A stretch of DNA of 10,795 nt from Candidatus Poseidoniaceae archaeon. Its GTDB lineage: Archaea > Thermoplasmatota > Poseidoniia > Poseidoniales > Poseidoniaceae. Each line of letters starts with the position of its first letter. The stretch's first letter is position 1. This document shows positions 1-6,665 of this stretch, piece by piece. The stretch spans positions 1 to 10,795 of the forward strand of contig JAQXFJ010000084.1 of the NCBI GenBank assembly GCA_029250385.1, in the 5' to 3' direction. The translations under genes were made by a program, and so were the position numbers. The notes beneath the pieces were generated by a model that did no database searches, was not told the origin of the DNA, and saw only the letters and a program-made list of their open reading frames with translations.

Positions 1-105
1 CTTCGTCATGTCCATCTTCGTCATGTCCATCTTCGTCATGTCCATCTTCGTCATGTCCATCTTCGTCATGTCCATCTTCGTCATGTCCGTCTTCGTCATG
101 GTCAT
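1..105. repeat. 15-base in-frame tandem repeat encoding the His-rich metal loop
   Basis: Seven consecutive 15-base units (CTTCGTCATGTCCAT on the + strand) run from the window edge. Units 1-5 (1-75) are identical, unit 6 (76-90) has one substitution, and unit 7 (91-105) is more diverged. The unit is five codons, so each copy adds GHDED or an equivalent register to the binding protein without breaking the frame. The array continues past the window, so the copy number is unknown. Confidence 0.95.
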
Positions 106-637
106 CGTCCATTGCCGGGAATGTTAGCTGATGTAGTACGCTTTCTGCATGGATTTCTGGCATAACCGCTGAATGGCCGTTAGCGAGTTGAACACTTTCG
201 AATTCACTGTCATCTAGGGTTTCGCACAAATCTGCAATTAGTAGCGACTCGTAATCTAGGAGTGTCTCTCCTGTTGGTAGTGTATGGGTTTGAACCGATA
301 GCGGGGCATCACTACCAAGCCCTGACAAAGTAGCGTCTACCCACGGCTCAAGTTCAAGTCCGTGGTAGAAGAAAACTTCACTCTGTTGGAGTCTTATTAT
401 GTCATTTGCTGTTGGTTCGTAATCGTGAACCGGTATGTTGGAAGTACTCATTAACTCTACAGTAACCTCATCTCCAACAATTGCTTGGACTAGTTGCTGA
501 ACGTGATATGTCGAAGCCATTATTGTGCCGATTTCCTCAGTTGTGGATTCATCATTATCTGCTTCTAGACATCCAGCGAGACTGGAAAAAATCATCAATA
601 AACTTACTAAAACTGCCCTATGCCAATTGTTTTGCAT
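1..637 (-). CDS. Zinc (metal) ABC transporter substrate-binding lipoprotein, ZnuA-like, partial (3' end outside window)
   Basis: Reading the minus strand from the ATG at 637 gives 212 codons before the window ends. Residues 5-22 form a signal peptide with positive charge, a hydrophobic core and a lipobox (SLAGC), so C23 should be lipidated and the protein anchored outside the membrane. Residues 37-100 resemble cluster A-I (ZnuA/TroA) binding proteins: a conserved start, then VHDYEPTANDI, where H71 matches the first zinc-ligand histidine of that family. From residue 177 the protein enters a His/Asp/Glu-rich loop of repeated GHDED units, as in ZnuA-type proteins, where such loops are thought to hold or hand over zinc. 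The second lobe and remaining ligands lie outside the window. An in-frame TAG lies just upstream of the ATG. A TATA box centred near 664 puts the predicted transcript start at the ATG, so the mRNA is probably leaderless. Zinc is the likeliest ligand; manganese or another divalent metal cannot be excluded. The permease and ATPase genes are not in view. Confidence 0.85.
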   Translation of the reverse strand, partial: MQNNWHRAVLVSLLMIFSSLAGCLEADNDESTTEEIGTIMASTYHVQQLVQAIVGDEVTVELMSTSNIPVHDYEPTANDIIRLQQSEVFFYHGLELEPWVDATLSGLGSDAPLSVQTHTLPTGETLLDYESLLIADLCETLDDSEFESVQLANGHSAVMPEIHAESVLHQLTFPAMDDDHDEDGHDEDGHDEDGHDEDGHDEDGHDEDGHDE

Positions 638-652
638 GCCTCTGCGGCACAC

Positions 653-678
653 TATTAACTATATAATCCATGTTAATA
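653..678. promoter_or_regulatory. Candidate operator 1: inverted repeat TATTAAC-N12-GTTAATA
   Basis: A perfect 7-base inverted repeat with arms at 653-659 and 672-678 is centred on the TATA box of the lipoprotein gene. A regulator bound here would block TBP. The arm length, AT-richness and spacing resemble published NikR operators of the form TATWATT-N11-AATWATA from Helicobacter (recalled, not checked), and a NikR-like gene starts 48 bases away. The region is AT-rich, so a chance occurrence is possible. Confidence 0.4.
659..669 (-). promoter_or_regulatory. Predicted TATA box of the zinc-binding lipoprotein gene
   Basis: On the minus strand the sequence reads GGATTATATAG. Its centre, near 664, is about 27 bases upstream of the ATG at 637. 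This is the normal archaeal distance from TATA box to transcription start, so the message probably begins at or next to the start codon. No separate Shine-Dalgarno at a workable distance was seen. Confidence 0.5.
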
Positions 679-700
679 ATTAGTGTTTGGGGAATTATTA
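674..700. promoter_or_regulatory. Candidate operator 2: inverted repeat TAATAATT-N11-AATTATTA
   Basis: A perfect 8-base inverted repeat has arms at 674-681 and 693-700. Its right arm lies on the AT-rich element (about 691-702) that best fits a TATA box for the regulator gene starting at 726. It overlaps operator 1 by five bases, so the divergent promoters appear to carry back-to-back dyads of similar geometry. This fits autoregulation together with control of the lipoprotein gene, although low complexity weakens the case. Confidence 0.4.
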
Positions 701-725
701 TTAGTGGGCGTTGTCTGGTCAGTTC

Positions 726-1151
726 ATGAGCCAAATAATATCATTTAGCGCCGACAAATATTTTGCTGGAATTTTAGAAGACCTGATTGAAAAATCTGGA
801 TACCAAAATCGTAGTAGGTTCTTGCGGGATGCGGCATTGTATTTTTCCGAAATGCAACAACGTGGAGATTTGGAGGATATGAAAGATGATGAGGTTGTAC
901 AAGGACATTTGATCGTTTATTTTCAGCATGGTATTGAAAGTAAATTACTAAGCATTCGACACTCCACTGAAATCGATGTGGCGACAAATAATCACAGTAG
1001 TCTTAAGCAAAGCCATACCTGTGTAAATGTCATGCAAGCAACTGGGCCTGCTGGAAACTTTCGTGAAGTAATAAAACAACTAAAGAATACTTCAGATGTC
1101 GACAAAGTAGTATTTATCAGTGCGCCGCTCAGAGATCAAGGATGTTGTTAA
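726..1151 (+). CDS. NikR-like ribbon-helix-helix metal-responsive regulator
   Basis: The 141-residue protein has the NikR layout. Residues 3-40 form a ribbon-helix-helix DNA-binding domain: a short strand (IISFS), helix, GYQNRSRFLRDA turn and second helix. After a linker, residues 59-135 look like the ACT-type metal-sensing and tetramerisation domain. C99, in SHTCVNVM, aligns with the nickel-ligand cysteine of Escherichia coli NikR. The two histidines of the HxH ligand motif are not in place (N89 and S91 by hand alignment), while H79, H90 and H97 lie nearby, so metal preference may differ. The gene is divergent from a zinc-type binding protein across 88 bases containing two dyads, so the likely job is metal-dependent repression of that transporter and of itself. 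ATG 726 is preferred to the in-frame TTG at 711, because an AT-rich TATA candidate near 697 predicts a start close to 726. The C terminus ends in GCC, whose role is unclear. Confidence 0.75.
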   Translation: MSQIISFSADKYFAGILEDLIEKSGYQNRSRFLRDAALYFSEMQQRGDLEDMKDDEVVQGHLIVYFQHGIESKLLSIRHSTEIDVATNNHSSLKQSHTCVNVMQATGPAGNFREVIKQLKNTSDVDKVVFISAPLRDQGCC

Positions 1152-1157
1152 TCTAAA

Positions 1158-1511
1158 TCAGAAAGTAAGTACTTTGTCGCTGCTCTGTACCCACTGTGAA
1201 CACTCTGCCATGGTAGAATATTGTGCACCGTCGTAGTAACCTTGACCTTTGAGTACACCACACCTCTGCTGACATGTTCCGCACACTTTTACTGGCACAC
1301 CAGCGGCTATGAGTTCCTTAGTCATCACAACCATGTCCTCTACGCCGTCAGGAGGTGAAATTCCATCTCTAGCCAAATCTACACTATCGTTCATTAGAAA
1401 TATTCTAACTTTGACGCCTTCGCTGTGTAATTGTCTCGCTAATCGAAGCGCATTCCAAGTAACATCAGTCCCGTCATATGGTTGGTGGTTTAGTATCAAC
1501 AATGTTGCCAT
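1158..1511 (-). CDS. DsrE/DsrF-like family protein (sulfur-relay fold)
   Basis: This 117-residue protein begins with MATLLILNH and a Rossmann-like pattern typical of the DsrE/TusD/YchN family: strand, helix (TWNALRLARQL), strand VKVRIFLMNDS, and a region before VPVKVCGTC. It ends with the family-like SDKVLTF. C77 in KVCGTC is at the position of the conserved DsrE cysteine that carries or transfers sulfane sulfur in characterised members. C80, C84 and C104 are extra. The protein is probably cytoplasmic, with no signal peptide. A longer frame would start at 1571, but a TATATAT box centred near 1538 sits 27 bases upstream of the ATG at 1511, so the short form with a leaderless mRNA is preferred. 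The gene converges on the NikR-like gene, with six bases between stop codons. No dsrAB or tus partner is visible, so the substrate is unknown. Confidence 0.75.
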   Translation of the reverse strand: MATLLILNHQPYDGTDVTWNALRLARQLHSEGVKVRIFLMNDSVDLARDGISPPDGVEDMVVMTKELIAAGVPVKVCGTCQQRCGVLKGQGYYDGAQYSTMAECSQWVQSSDKVLTF

Positions 1512-1532
1512 AAAGCCCTCTAGCAATAGGCG

Positions 1533-1543
1533 AGATATATACA
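1533..1543. promoter_or_regulatory. Predicted TATA box, possibly used in both directions
   Basis: The core ATATATA at 1535-1541 is nearly self-complementary and lies in the 41-base gap between the divergent DsrE and RND genes. On the minus strand it is centred 27 bases from the DsrE ATG at 1511, ideal for a leaderless start. On the + strand it would start transcription near 1564, inside the longest RND frame and 13 bases before a second ATG at 1577. Use on the minus strand is the better supported. Confidence 0.5.
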
Positions 1544-1552
1544 TGGTTTCAA

Positions 1553-4500
1553 ATGGTAAAACATAAGGCAAAGCCTATGGGAACAAAATTTCACGCTTTT
1601 GCAAAGTGGTTTGTTCCTCAAAAAAATAAAGTTCACATCGCCGTTTTTATATTGTCAATCTTCATGATTCCAGGCGCCCTTACCGCACTACAACCTATCG
1701 ATATGGAATCCTATGAAATGGAATCTCCCGAACTAACAGCTCAAACAATCATAAATGATGAGTTTTCTAATTCTGAAATAATTCTCGGATTTGTTATTTC
1801 TGCTAGAGATCCTGACTATGTTCCTGCTCTGTCAGAGTGGGTACCTGTGCCACCGATGAGTGATGGAGCACCAGATTATTCTTCGCTACCTGATGTGGGT
1901 GAGATGGTCGAATCAGGGGTTCCTTGGCAAGGTATTTCAGCACCCAAGGGGGGTATTGTCAACCTAACAGTACTGCAAGAAATAGATGCTAAAAAGCAGA
2001 TTGTCAATGACCATGTATTAGCGCCTGCTCTCAAGCCACTAGTTAATGATGTAACAGGCCATCAGTACAAAGGAGTAATGACCTTGTCTGATATTTTTAG
2101 AGGATTTATGAACGGTACTTCAATTCTTACCCAACCGGGCTTAAATTCGCTTGGCATACCCACGCCAGCCCCGACAAACTGGAGTGATTGTGGCGTTCTA
2201 GAGTGTCTAGAGTTTGATGACCTAAACGTGACTCAAGACCACATAGATCTAGCCGCGGTCCGCATGGCTAATGCGCCAGAAAATAACTTTCTTCGCTGGT
2301 TGTCGCTAGATAGAGGCTTTTATCCGGATATTAATTCCTTACAAACTGGTTCAATTGGCGGCGAGTTACAACTCGATGGAAGTTGGCAAAACGGAATCAA
2401 CGGCAGTGGTCGTTGGTCAGCATCGTCAACTTGGTTCTTGGTGCAATATGATAGTGCGAAGCTAGAACAAATGGGCTGGGAAGTAATATGGAAAGATGCT
2501 CATCAAGAAAAAGCACTCAATTTCTCTGATGATGGATTTATTGTCGGAGGATACCGGCTTGATGATGGCAAATTAGTGGTCCATCCGCCTAGGTATGACC
2601 AGGCGGTATGTCAAGAATTACAGGACGAAAGTGGTGGCTGTTCAAGCGAATGGTCATACATGGATTTAGAAGGTAAATTACGCTCCAACGACCGCACCAC
2701 AATCACCTTACTAGTAGGACAAGGAGTCAATGTTGAGGTCAATCGGGAATTGCAGTCCAGTGCCGGACTAATTGTTCTAATGGGGATTGTCATTGTCGGT
2801 TTGCTATACGTCAGTTTGCGAAGGTGGACTGATGTTGGCATAGTTATCGTTGCCCTAGGTGCGGCTTTGCTGTGGATGCAGGGCATGATCGGTCACGTGG
2901 CCAATTTCTCATCATTTTTCGGATTTTCAATTATCGCGAGATCACAGTTTTCCAATTTGCTGCCAATTTTGGTACTTGCCCTGGGCATAGATGATTCCCT
3001 CCATGCGCTTCACAGATACAAAGAAGAGCGAAAAAACGGGGAAAATACTACCGCTGCTACCGAGGTGACAATAACCCGTGTAGGTCGGGCGATTATGCTC
3101 ACCTCTCTAACTACGATGGCGGCTTTTGCGGCTAATTTGTTTAGTGATGTTGCGGCATTGAGGTCATTTGGCGTAGAGGCCGCTTTAGGGATACTTTCAG
3201 CATTCTTACTAACCGGATTGTGGGTGCCATTGATACGCCTAAGTGTTGATGAATGGATGGTTAAACGAAATAAGAATATCACTGAAAAACAGATGACCCA
3301 CCTAGTATCTGAAGATTTATTACGTAAAATAACCACTACCTCTGGCAAAGCAAAACCTTCGTTAATTGTTGCCTTGATTGCGGCATTGATAACAATACCA
3401 GCCGCAGTAGGAATGGCCCAGTTAGAAGGCGACTTCCGTGTCGAAGATTTCCTTGACGAAAGTTCTGATTTTGCTCGTGGAGTGGCAATAGTGACCGAAC
3501 GGTTTGCCGACGAGGGTGAGCCCGCCTATCTGTTGATAGAAGGCGATGTCCTTGACCCGGATGTCTATGCTGCTATCGATATTTTTAGAACTGAGATGGG
3601 GGTTTTACCTGACGGGGTTGCAGATAAAATAACTAAATTACCCAACGGCGATATTGATATTTTAGCGCTTGATGAAATGGTCTTTGCAGCCCAAGGCTCC
3701 CTTGCCCTAGACCCTACACCATTCGAAGCTGCTGGATGGAATTCTACGATGGAAGGGCATGGCATGAATTGTTCAGATGATGGCGCTGGACCATTACTAG
3801 ATTTGACAGACCGTGACTGTTTATCTTACTTCTACGGTTTCTTAGTCCTAAATGGTGTCCCGGGAACTGGTCCAATCCCGGATATTCCCCCGAGTATTGT
3901 CGAGCTATACATCAAACCTGAAGTCGAACTCGACCCACTGAAGCCTTGGTTGGATGTTAACGGACAACCGGCAGAATATGATCGCATGCTAATTCGTTTC
4001 GGTATGACTTCTCCGGAAGACTTCCCCGGCATGGGCGAAGGATTGGAAGAATTATGGCGAGACCTCGAAGTATTCACCAATCAATCTAGCGGCACAATTG
4101 CTGAAGCAGGCGAACAGACCGACGACAAACCACTCACGTGGGTGATGGTAACTGGTAGACCTGTAACCAGATATGTGGCATCTGATGCTATGCAAAATGA
4201 AATGCAATCTTCGTTGATTCTAGGTTCTCTTTTCGTCTTTATCACCCTATCAATCGGTTTCAAGTCGTTTAAGCAAGCTAGTATTACACTAATACCAATT
4301 TTACTGGTTGTGGTGTGGTTGTACGGACTAATGTATGCAGCAGGTTCATCACTCAACATCGTGACTGTCACAATTGCCACCATATCGCTAGGTGTTGGTA
4401 TCGATTATTGTATCCACGTTACCGAACGGTATCGGGAAAGTCGGGAAAAGGGTGAGTCCCACAATGAGGCTTTAGTTGCAGTTGGTGGTGCTTGTAGTCT

Positions 4501-4717
4501 TGCTCTAATTGGTAGTGCTGCATCTGACATTGCCGGATTTAGCGTGATTGCACTGTCGCCTATGGGGCTGTTTAGAAACTTTGGAATTTATTCAGCAGCG
4601 ATGATAGCCTTATCACTCATCGCAAGTCTTGTTTTGACTACTGCTGCGCTAGGTATTTTGGCGTTGATGTTACGTGATGATTCTACGCCAATGACAATTC
4701 ATCTTGAAAACGAGTAA
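1553..4717 (+). CDS. RND/MMPL superfamily transporter (HAE3-like), large extracytoplasmic domains
   Basis: A 1,054-residue membrane protein with duplicated RND architecture. Membrane segment 1 is at about 27-46, followed by a long external domain (about 50-400), a cluster of spans at about 404-423, 426-445, 465-482, 510-530 and 538-562, then a span at about 603-622, a second external domain (about 625-882) and final spans at about 885-903, 910-930, 935-955, 975-1000 and 1010-1038. Acidic motifs inside the fourth span of each half, GIDDSLHALHRY (478-489) and GVGIDYCIHVTERY (947-960), match the proton-relay positions of MMPL/HAE3 proteins. The likely role is proton-driven export of lipids or other hydrophobic molecules; the substrate is unknown. 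External cysteines occur only as three close pairs (213/218, 353/363, 740/756). The start is uncertain: ATG 1553 gives the longest form, and ATG 1577 suits a promoter near 1538. No partner gene is in the same operon. Confidence 0.85.
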   Translation: MVKHKAKPMGTKFHAFAKWFVPQKNKVHIAVFILSIFMIPGALTALQPIDMESYEMESPELTAQTIINDEFSNSEIILGFVISARDPDYVPALSEWVPVPPMSDGAPDYSSLPDVGEMVESGVPWQGISAPKGGIVNLTVLQEIDAKKQIVNDHVLAPALKPLVNDVTGHQYKGVMTLSDIFRGFMNGTSILTQPGLNSLGIPTPAPTNWSDCGVLECLEFDDLNVTQDHIDLAAVRMANAPENNFLRWLSLDRGFYPDINSLQTGSIGGELQLDGSWQNGINGSGRWSASSTWFLVQYDSAKLEQMGWEVIWKDAHQEKALNFSDDGFIVGGYRLDDGKLVVHPPRYDQAVCQELQDESGGCSSEWSYMDLEGKLRSNDRTTITLLVGQGVNVEVNRELQSSAGLIVLMGIVIVGLLYVSLRRWTDVGIVIVALGAALLWMQGMIGHVANFSSFFGFSIIARSQFSNLLPILVLALGIDDSLHALHRYKEERKNGENTTAATEVTITRVGRAIMLTSLTTMAAFAANLFSDVAALRSFGVEAALGILSAFLLTGLWVPLIRLSVDEWMVKRNKNITEKQMTHLVSEDLLRKITTTSGKAKPSLIVALIAALITIPAAVGMAQLEGDFRVEDFLDESSDFARGVAIVTERFADEGEPAYLLIEGDVLDPDVYAAIDIFRTEMGVLPDGVADKITKLPNGDIDILALDEMVFAAQGSLALDPTPFEAAGWNSTMEGHGMNCSDDGAGPLLDLTDRDCLSYFYGFLVLNGVPGTGPIPDIPPSIVELYIKPEVELDPLKPWLDVNGQPAEYDRMLIRFGMTSPEDFPGMGEGLEELWRDLEVFTNQSSGTIAEAGEQTDDKPLTWVMVTGRPVTRYVASDAMQNEMQSSLILGSLFVFITLSIGFKSFKQASITLIPILLVVVWLYGLMYAAGSSLNIVTVTIATISLGVGIDYCIHVTERYRESREKGESHNEALVAVGGACSLALIGSAASDIAGFSVIALSPMGLFRNFGIYSAAMIALSLIASLVLTTAALGILALMLRDDSTPMTIHLENE

Positions 4718-4746
4718 TCTTTCCACGGACAATTCTGACCACGCTC

Positions 4747-4755
4747 AATTTATCC
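4747..4755 (+). promoter_or_regulatory. Weak TATA-like element before pus10
   Basis: AATTTATCC is the most TATA-like stretch in the 94-base gap after the RND gene and would place a transcript start near 4777. The gap also holds an imperfect hairpin (ATCTTCAT at 4759-4766 against ATGAAAGAT at 4769-4777). The match is modest; read-through from the RND gene is an alternative. Confidence 0.25.
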
Positions 4756-4811
4756 GCTATCTTCATCAATGAAAGATTTGAGGACGGAACGCTTCCACCG
4801 GGGTTGGCCCC

Positions 4812-6551
4812 ATGGCAGTGGTGAATTTAATGTCTGAAAATGAAAACGATGAAGACTGGATGAAATATGCCAATGCGGGCTTTGGACAAACTAATTATTC
4901 ACTCTGGGAAGATGATGAAACTGCGGCATCAGACGAGGGGAACCAGGAGCCAGAACAACTCGACTCGTTACCCACTGAACAACTAGGCACTCACATGGAA
5001 GAGGTCCCTCGTGCACCAAATCCTGCGGGACTGAAGCATTTGGTCAGAATTGGTTGCTGCGACCATTGCATTGGTCGACTTGGTGGTAAGAAACGGTTTA
5101 GCCAAACAATTCAAGATTCGGGACAAGAAGTCCGTAAGACTGTCGTCAGTGCAAATGGACACCTGGCAAATGTTAGAGAAGAAATCCCGCTTTGTCCATT
5201 CTGTGAAAATTTATTCGAGGAATCAGACTTACTTGCTGACATAATCTATGATGCAATACAACCTTACCAAATCAAACGTTTACAATTAGGCACAAGGTTT
5301 CCCAAAGACCAAGTCGAGGAAGAAGATAACCAGAGAAAACGTTTCGCTGCTGGCGGTTCAGATGGTTTGAAAACCGGACTGGTTACAGAGATTGCCAGAA
5401 ATTTAACCTCCAGGCTAAAGGGTGCAAAATTGGTCAATGAGAATCCCCATGTTCTTGCTTTAATCGATGTCCTAACACTTACTGTCTCTCTTGACATAAG
5501 ATCGCATTACATTTACGGTAGATATCAAAAGCTCGAAAGAGGCATTCCTCAAACAAAGTGGCCGTGTCGTGCCTGCAAAGGACGCGGATGTGAACGTTGT
5601 AACGACACTGGTTTGCAATACGAAAGAAGTGTTCAAGATTTAATCGGCAACCCTTTGCTGGAAGTATTTGGCGCTCCTGAACATTCATTCCACGGCATGG
5701 GTCGAGAAGATATCGATGTTCGGTGCATGGGTCGTGGGAGGCCTTTTGTGATTGAAATGAAGGAGCCGAGAGTAAGAGATTTTGATTACCAATATGCTAT
5801 GCAACTAATCAATGAAGCGGCCGGCGGATCAATACACATAACTGACCTACGCTCATCAAATAAAAGTGAAGTTGTCAGGATCAAAGATACGCCCGCAGAA
5901 AAATCCTACACCATCAGATTTAGAATTGAGCAGATGAAAGAGCGCGAATACGCAGTATTGACAGCTCCGCTGGATTTAACCAAAGACTCAAGTAAAAAAC
6001 CAAATAAAAAGCGACATCGAAGAGGCGACAAACGGAAAGACAACACAAAGCCACTTCCTGCTGAAATTATTACTGAAGAACAGGGTCCCTCAGAAGAAGA
6101 ATTATCGAAAATGAAAAAGGGGGAATTAGAAGCTATTTGTGCTGAAAATAATCTGACAAAGACTGGTAAAAAGGCAGAGTTGATCCAGCGAATCTTGGCT
6201 ATGCCGGCGCCAGGCAGTGCCCTATTTGAGTTACCTAGCGATGAGACAATAATCTCAACGATTTTATCGCTACACGGAGTAAAGTTGTACCAACGTACTC
6301 CTGACCGTGTTGCTCACCGAAGAGCAGACCTAATTAGAAGGCGAGACGTGATTGATGTCAACAAGCCAGTCGTGGAGATTATGGAAGATGGTACAAGAGA
6401 AGTCGAAGTTACCCTTCGCTGTGAATCTGGCACCTACGTCAAGGAAACTATCCATGGAGACAGTGGCCGCACCCAGCCCAGTGTTGCTTCTTTGCTGAAG
6501 GCAAAATGTGAAGTTATCTGGCTTGATGTTGGGGATATTCATGCCGATTAA
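4812..6551 (+). CDS. pus10: tRNA pseudouridine synthase Pus10 with inserted SAP-like domain
   Basis: Archaeal Pus10 makes pseudouridine at positions 54 and 55 in the tRNA T-loop. Here the N-terminal RNA-binding part has two CxxC pairs (C83/C86 and C128/C131) fit for zinc, then a THUMP-like region (about 140-245). A third cysteine cluster, CRACKGRGCERC (252-263), leads into the catalytic domain. GREDIDVRCMGRGRPF (297-312) holds the presumed catalytic aspartate D300, and GTYVKETIHGDSGRTQPS (540-557) is the typical C-terminal motif. Two parts are unusual. Residues 1-70 are an acidic tail. Residues about 388-465 are a Lys/Arg-rich linker followed by a stretch reading as a SAP helix pair (LSKMKKGELEAICAENNL, then KTGKKAELIQRIL). 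Both are absent from the typical family layout as I know it. At 579 residues it is longer than usual archaeal Pus10 (roughly 400-450). ATG 4830 is a credible alternative start, with GGTGA five bases upstream. It precedes the rpl21e operon, a common euryarchaeal order. Confidence 0.92.
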   Translation: MAVVNLMSENENDEDWMKYANAGFGQTNYSLWEDDETAASDEGNQEPEQLDSLPTEQLGTHMEEVPRAPNPAGLKHLVRIGCCDHCIGRLGGKKRFSQTIQDSGQEVRKTVVSANGHLANVREEIPLCPFCENLFEESDLLADIIYDAIQPYQIKRLQLGTRFPKDQVEEEDNQRKRFAAGGSDGLKTGLVTEIARNLTSRLKGAKLVNENPHVLALIDVLTLTVSLDIRSHYIYGRYQKLERGIPQTKWPCRACKGRGCERCNDTGLQYERSVQDLIGNPLLEVFGAPEHSFHGMGREDIDVRCMGRGRPFVIEMKEPRVRDFDYQYAMQLINEAAGGSIHITDLRSSNKSEVVRIKDTPAEKSYTIRFRIEQMKEREYAVLTAPLDLTKDSSKKPNKKRHRRGDKRKDNTKPLPAEIITEEQGPSEEELSKMKKGELEAICAENNLTKTGKKAELIQRILAMPAPGSALFELPSDETIISTILSLHGVKLYQRTPDRVAHRRADLIRRRDVIDVNKPVVEIMEDGTREVEVTLRCESGTYVKETIHGDSGRTQPSVASLLKAKCEVIWLDVGDIHAD

Positions 6552-6559
6552 TTCCCCTG

Positions 6560-6577
6560 TTTTTACTCGGTTATTTT
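6560..6577 (+). terminator. T-rich tract after pus10, possible archaeal terminator
   Basis: Nine bases after the pus10 stop codon the + strand reads T5, then ACTCGG, then TTATTTT. Archaeal RNA polymerase often terminates at U-runs without needing a hairpin, and a promoter for the next gene follows about 15 bases later, so termination here is reasonable but unproven. Confidence 0.35.
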
Positions 6578-6586
6578 CGTCGCGGT

Positions 6587-6596
6587 GCTTATATGC
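6587..6596 (+). promoter_or_regulatory. Predicted TATA box of the rpl21e-rpoF-ksgA operon
   Basis: GCTTATATGC has the archaeal TATA core TTATAT at 6589-6594. It predicts transcription from about 6618, giving a leader of roughly 48 bases before the L21e ATG. This agrees with L21e having a Shine-Dalgarno rather than a leaderless start. Confidence 0.45.
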
Positions 6597-6665
6597 GATT
6601 GGTAAGTCGGCAAATTGCTTCGAAGATGGCATTATGCTGTATCGGAGTAAAGTGAGGCGAAAATC

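Noticed and set aside
1..105. CRISPR array or intergenic satellite
   Set aside because: The units are 15 bases with no spacers, and they translate in frame as a His/Asp/Glu loop of the binding protein.
481..666. Open frame of 61 codons on the + strand
   Set aside because: It lies wholly opposite the 5' part of the lipoprotein gene, whose signal peptide, lipobox and HDYEP motif are clear. No family resemblance was seen.
711..725. TTG start for the NikR-like regulator
   Set aside because: It adds only five residues before a normal ribbon-helix-helix start, has no Shine-Dalgarno, and fits the TATA distance worse than ATG 726.
1512..1571. Extra 20 residues at the N terminus of the DsrE protein
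   Set aside because: They would span the predicted TATA box and overlap the divergent gene start; the family begins at MATLLILNH.
2611..4383. Several 66-112 codon frames on the minus strand
   Set aside because: They are opposite the RND coding sequence, show no family features, and have no promoter or ribosome-binding context.
5716..5770. Frameshift or break in Pus10 because of its unusual length
   Set aside because: All family motifs are in one uninterrupted frame in the right order; the extra length is explained by the acidic tail and the insert.
6330..6632. 100-codon minus-strand frame across the end of pus10
   Set aside because: It is mostly antisense to the conserved Pus10 C-terminal motif; the part beyond it is the L21e promoter region.
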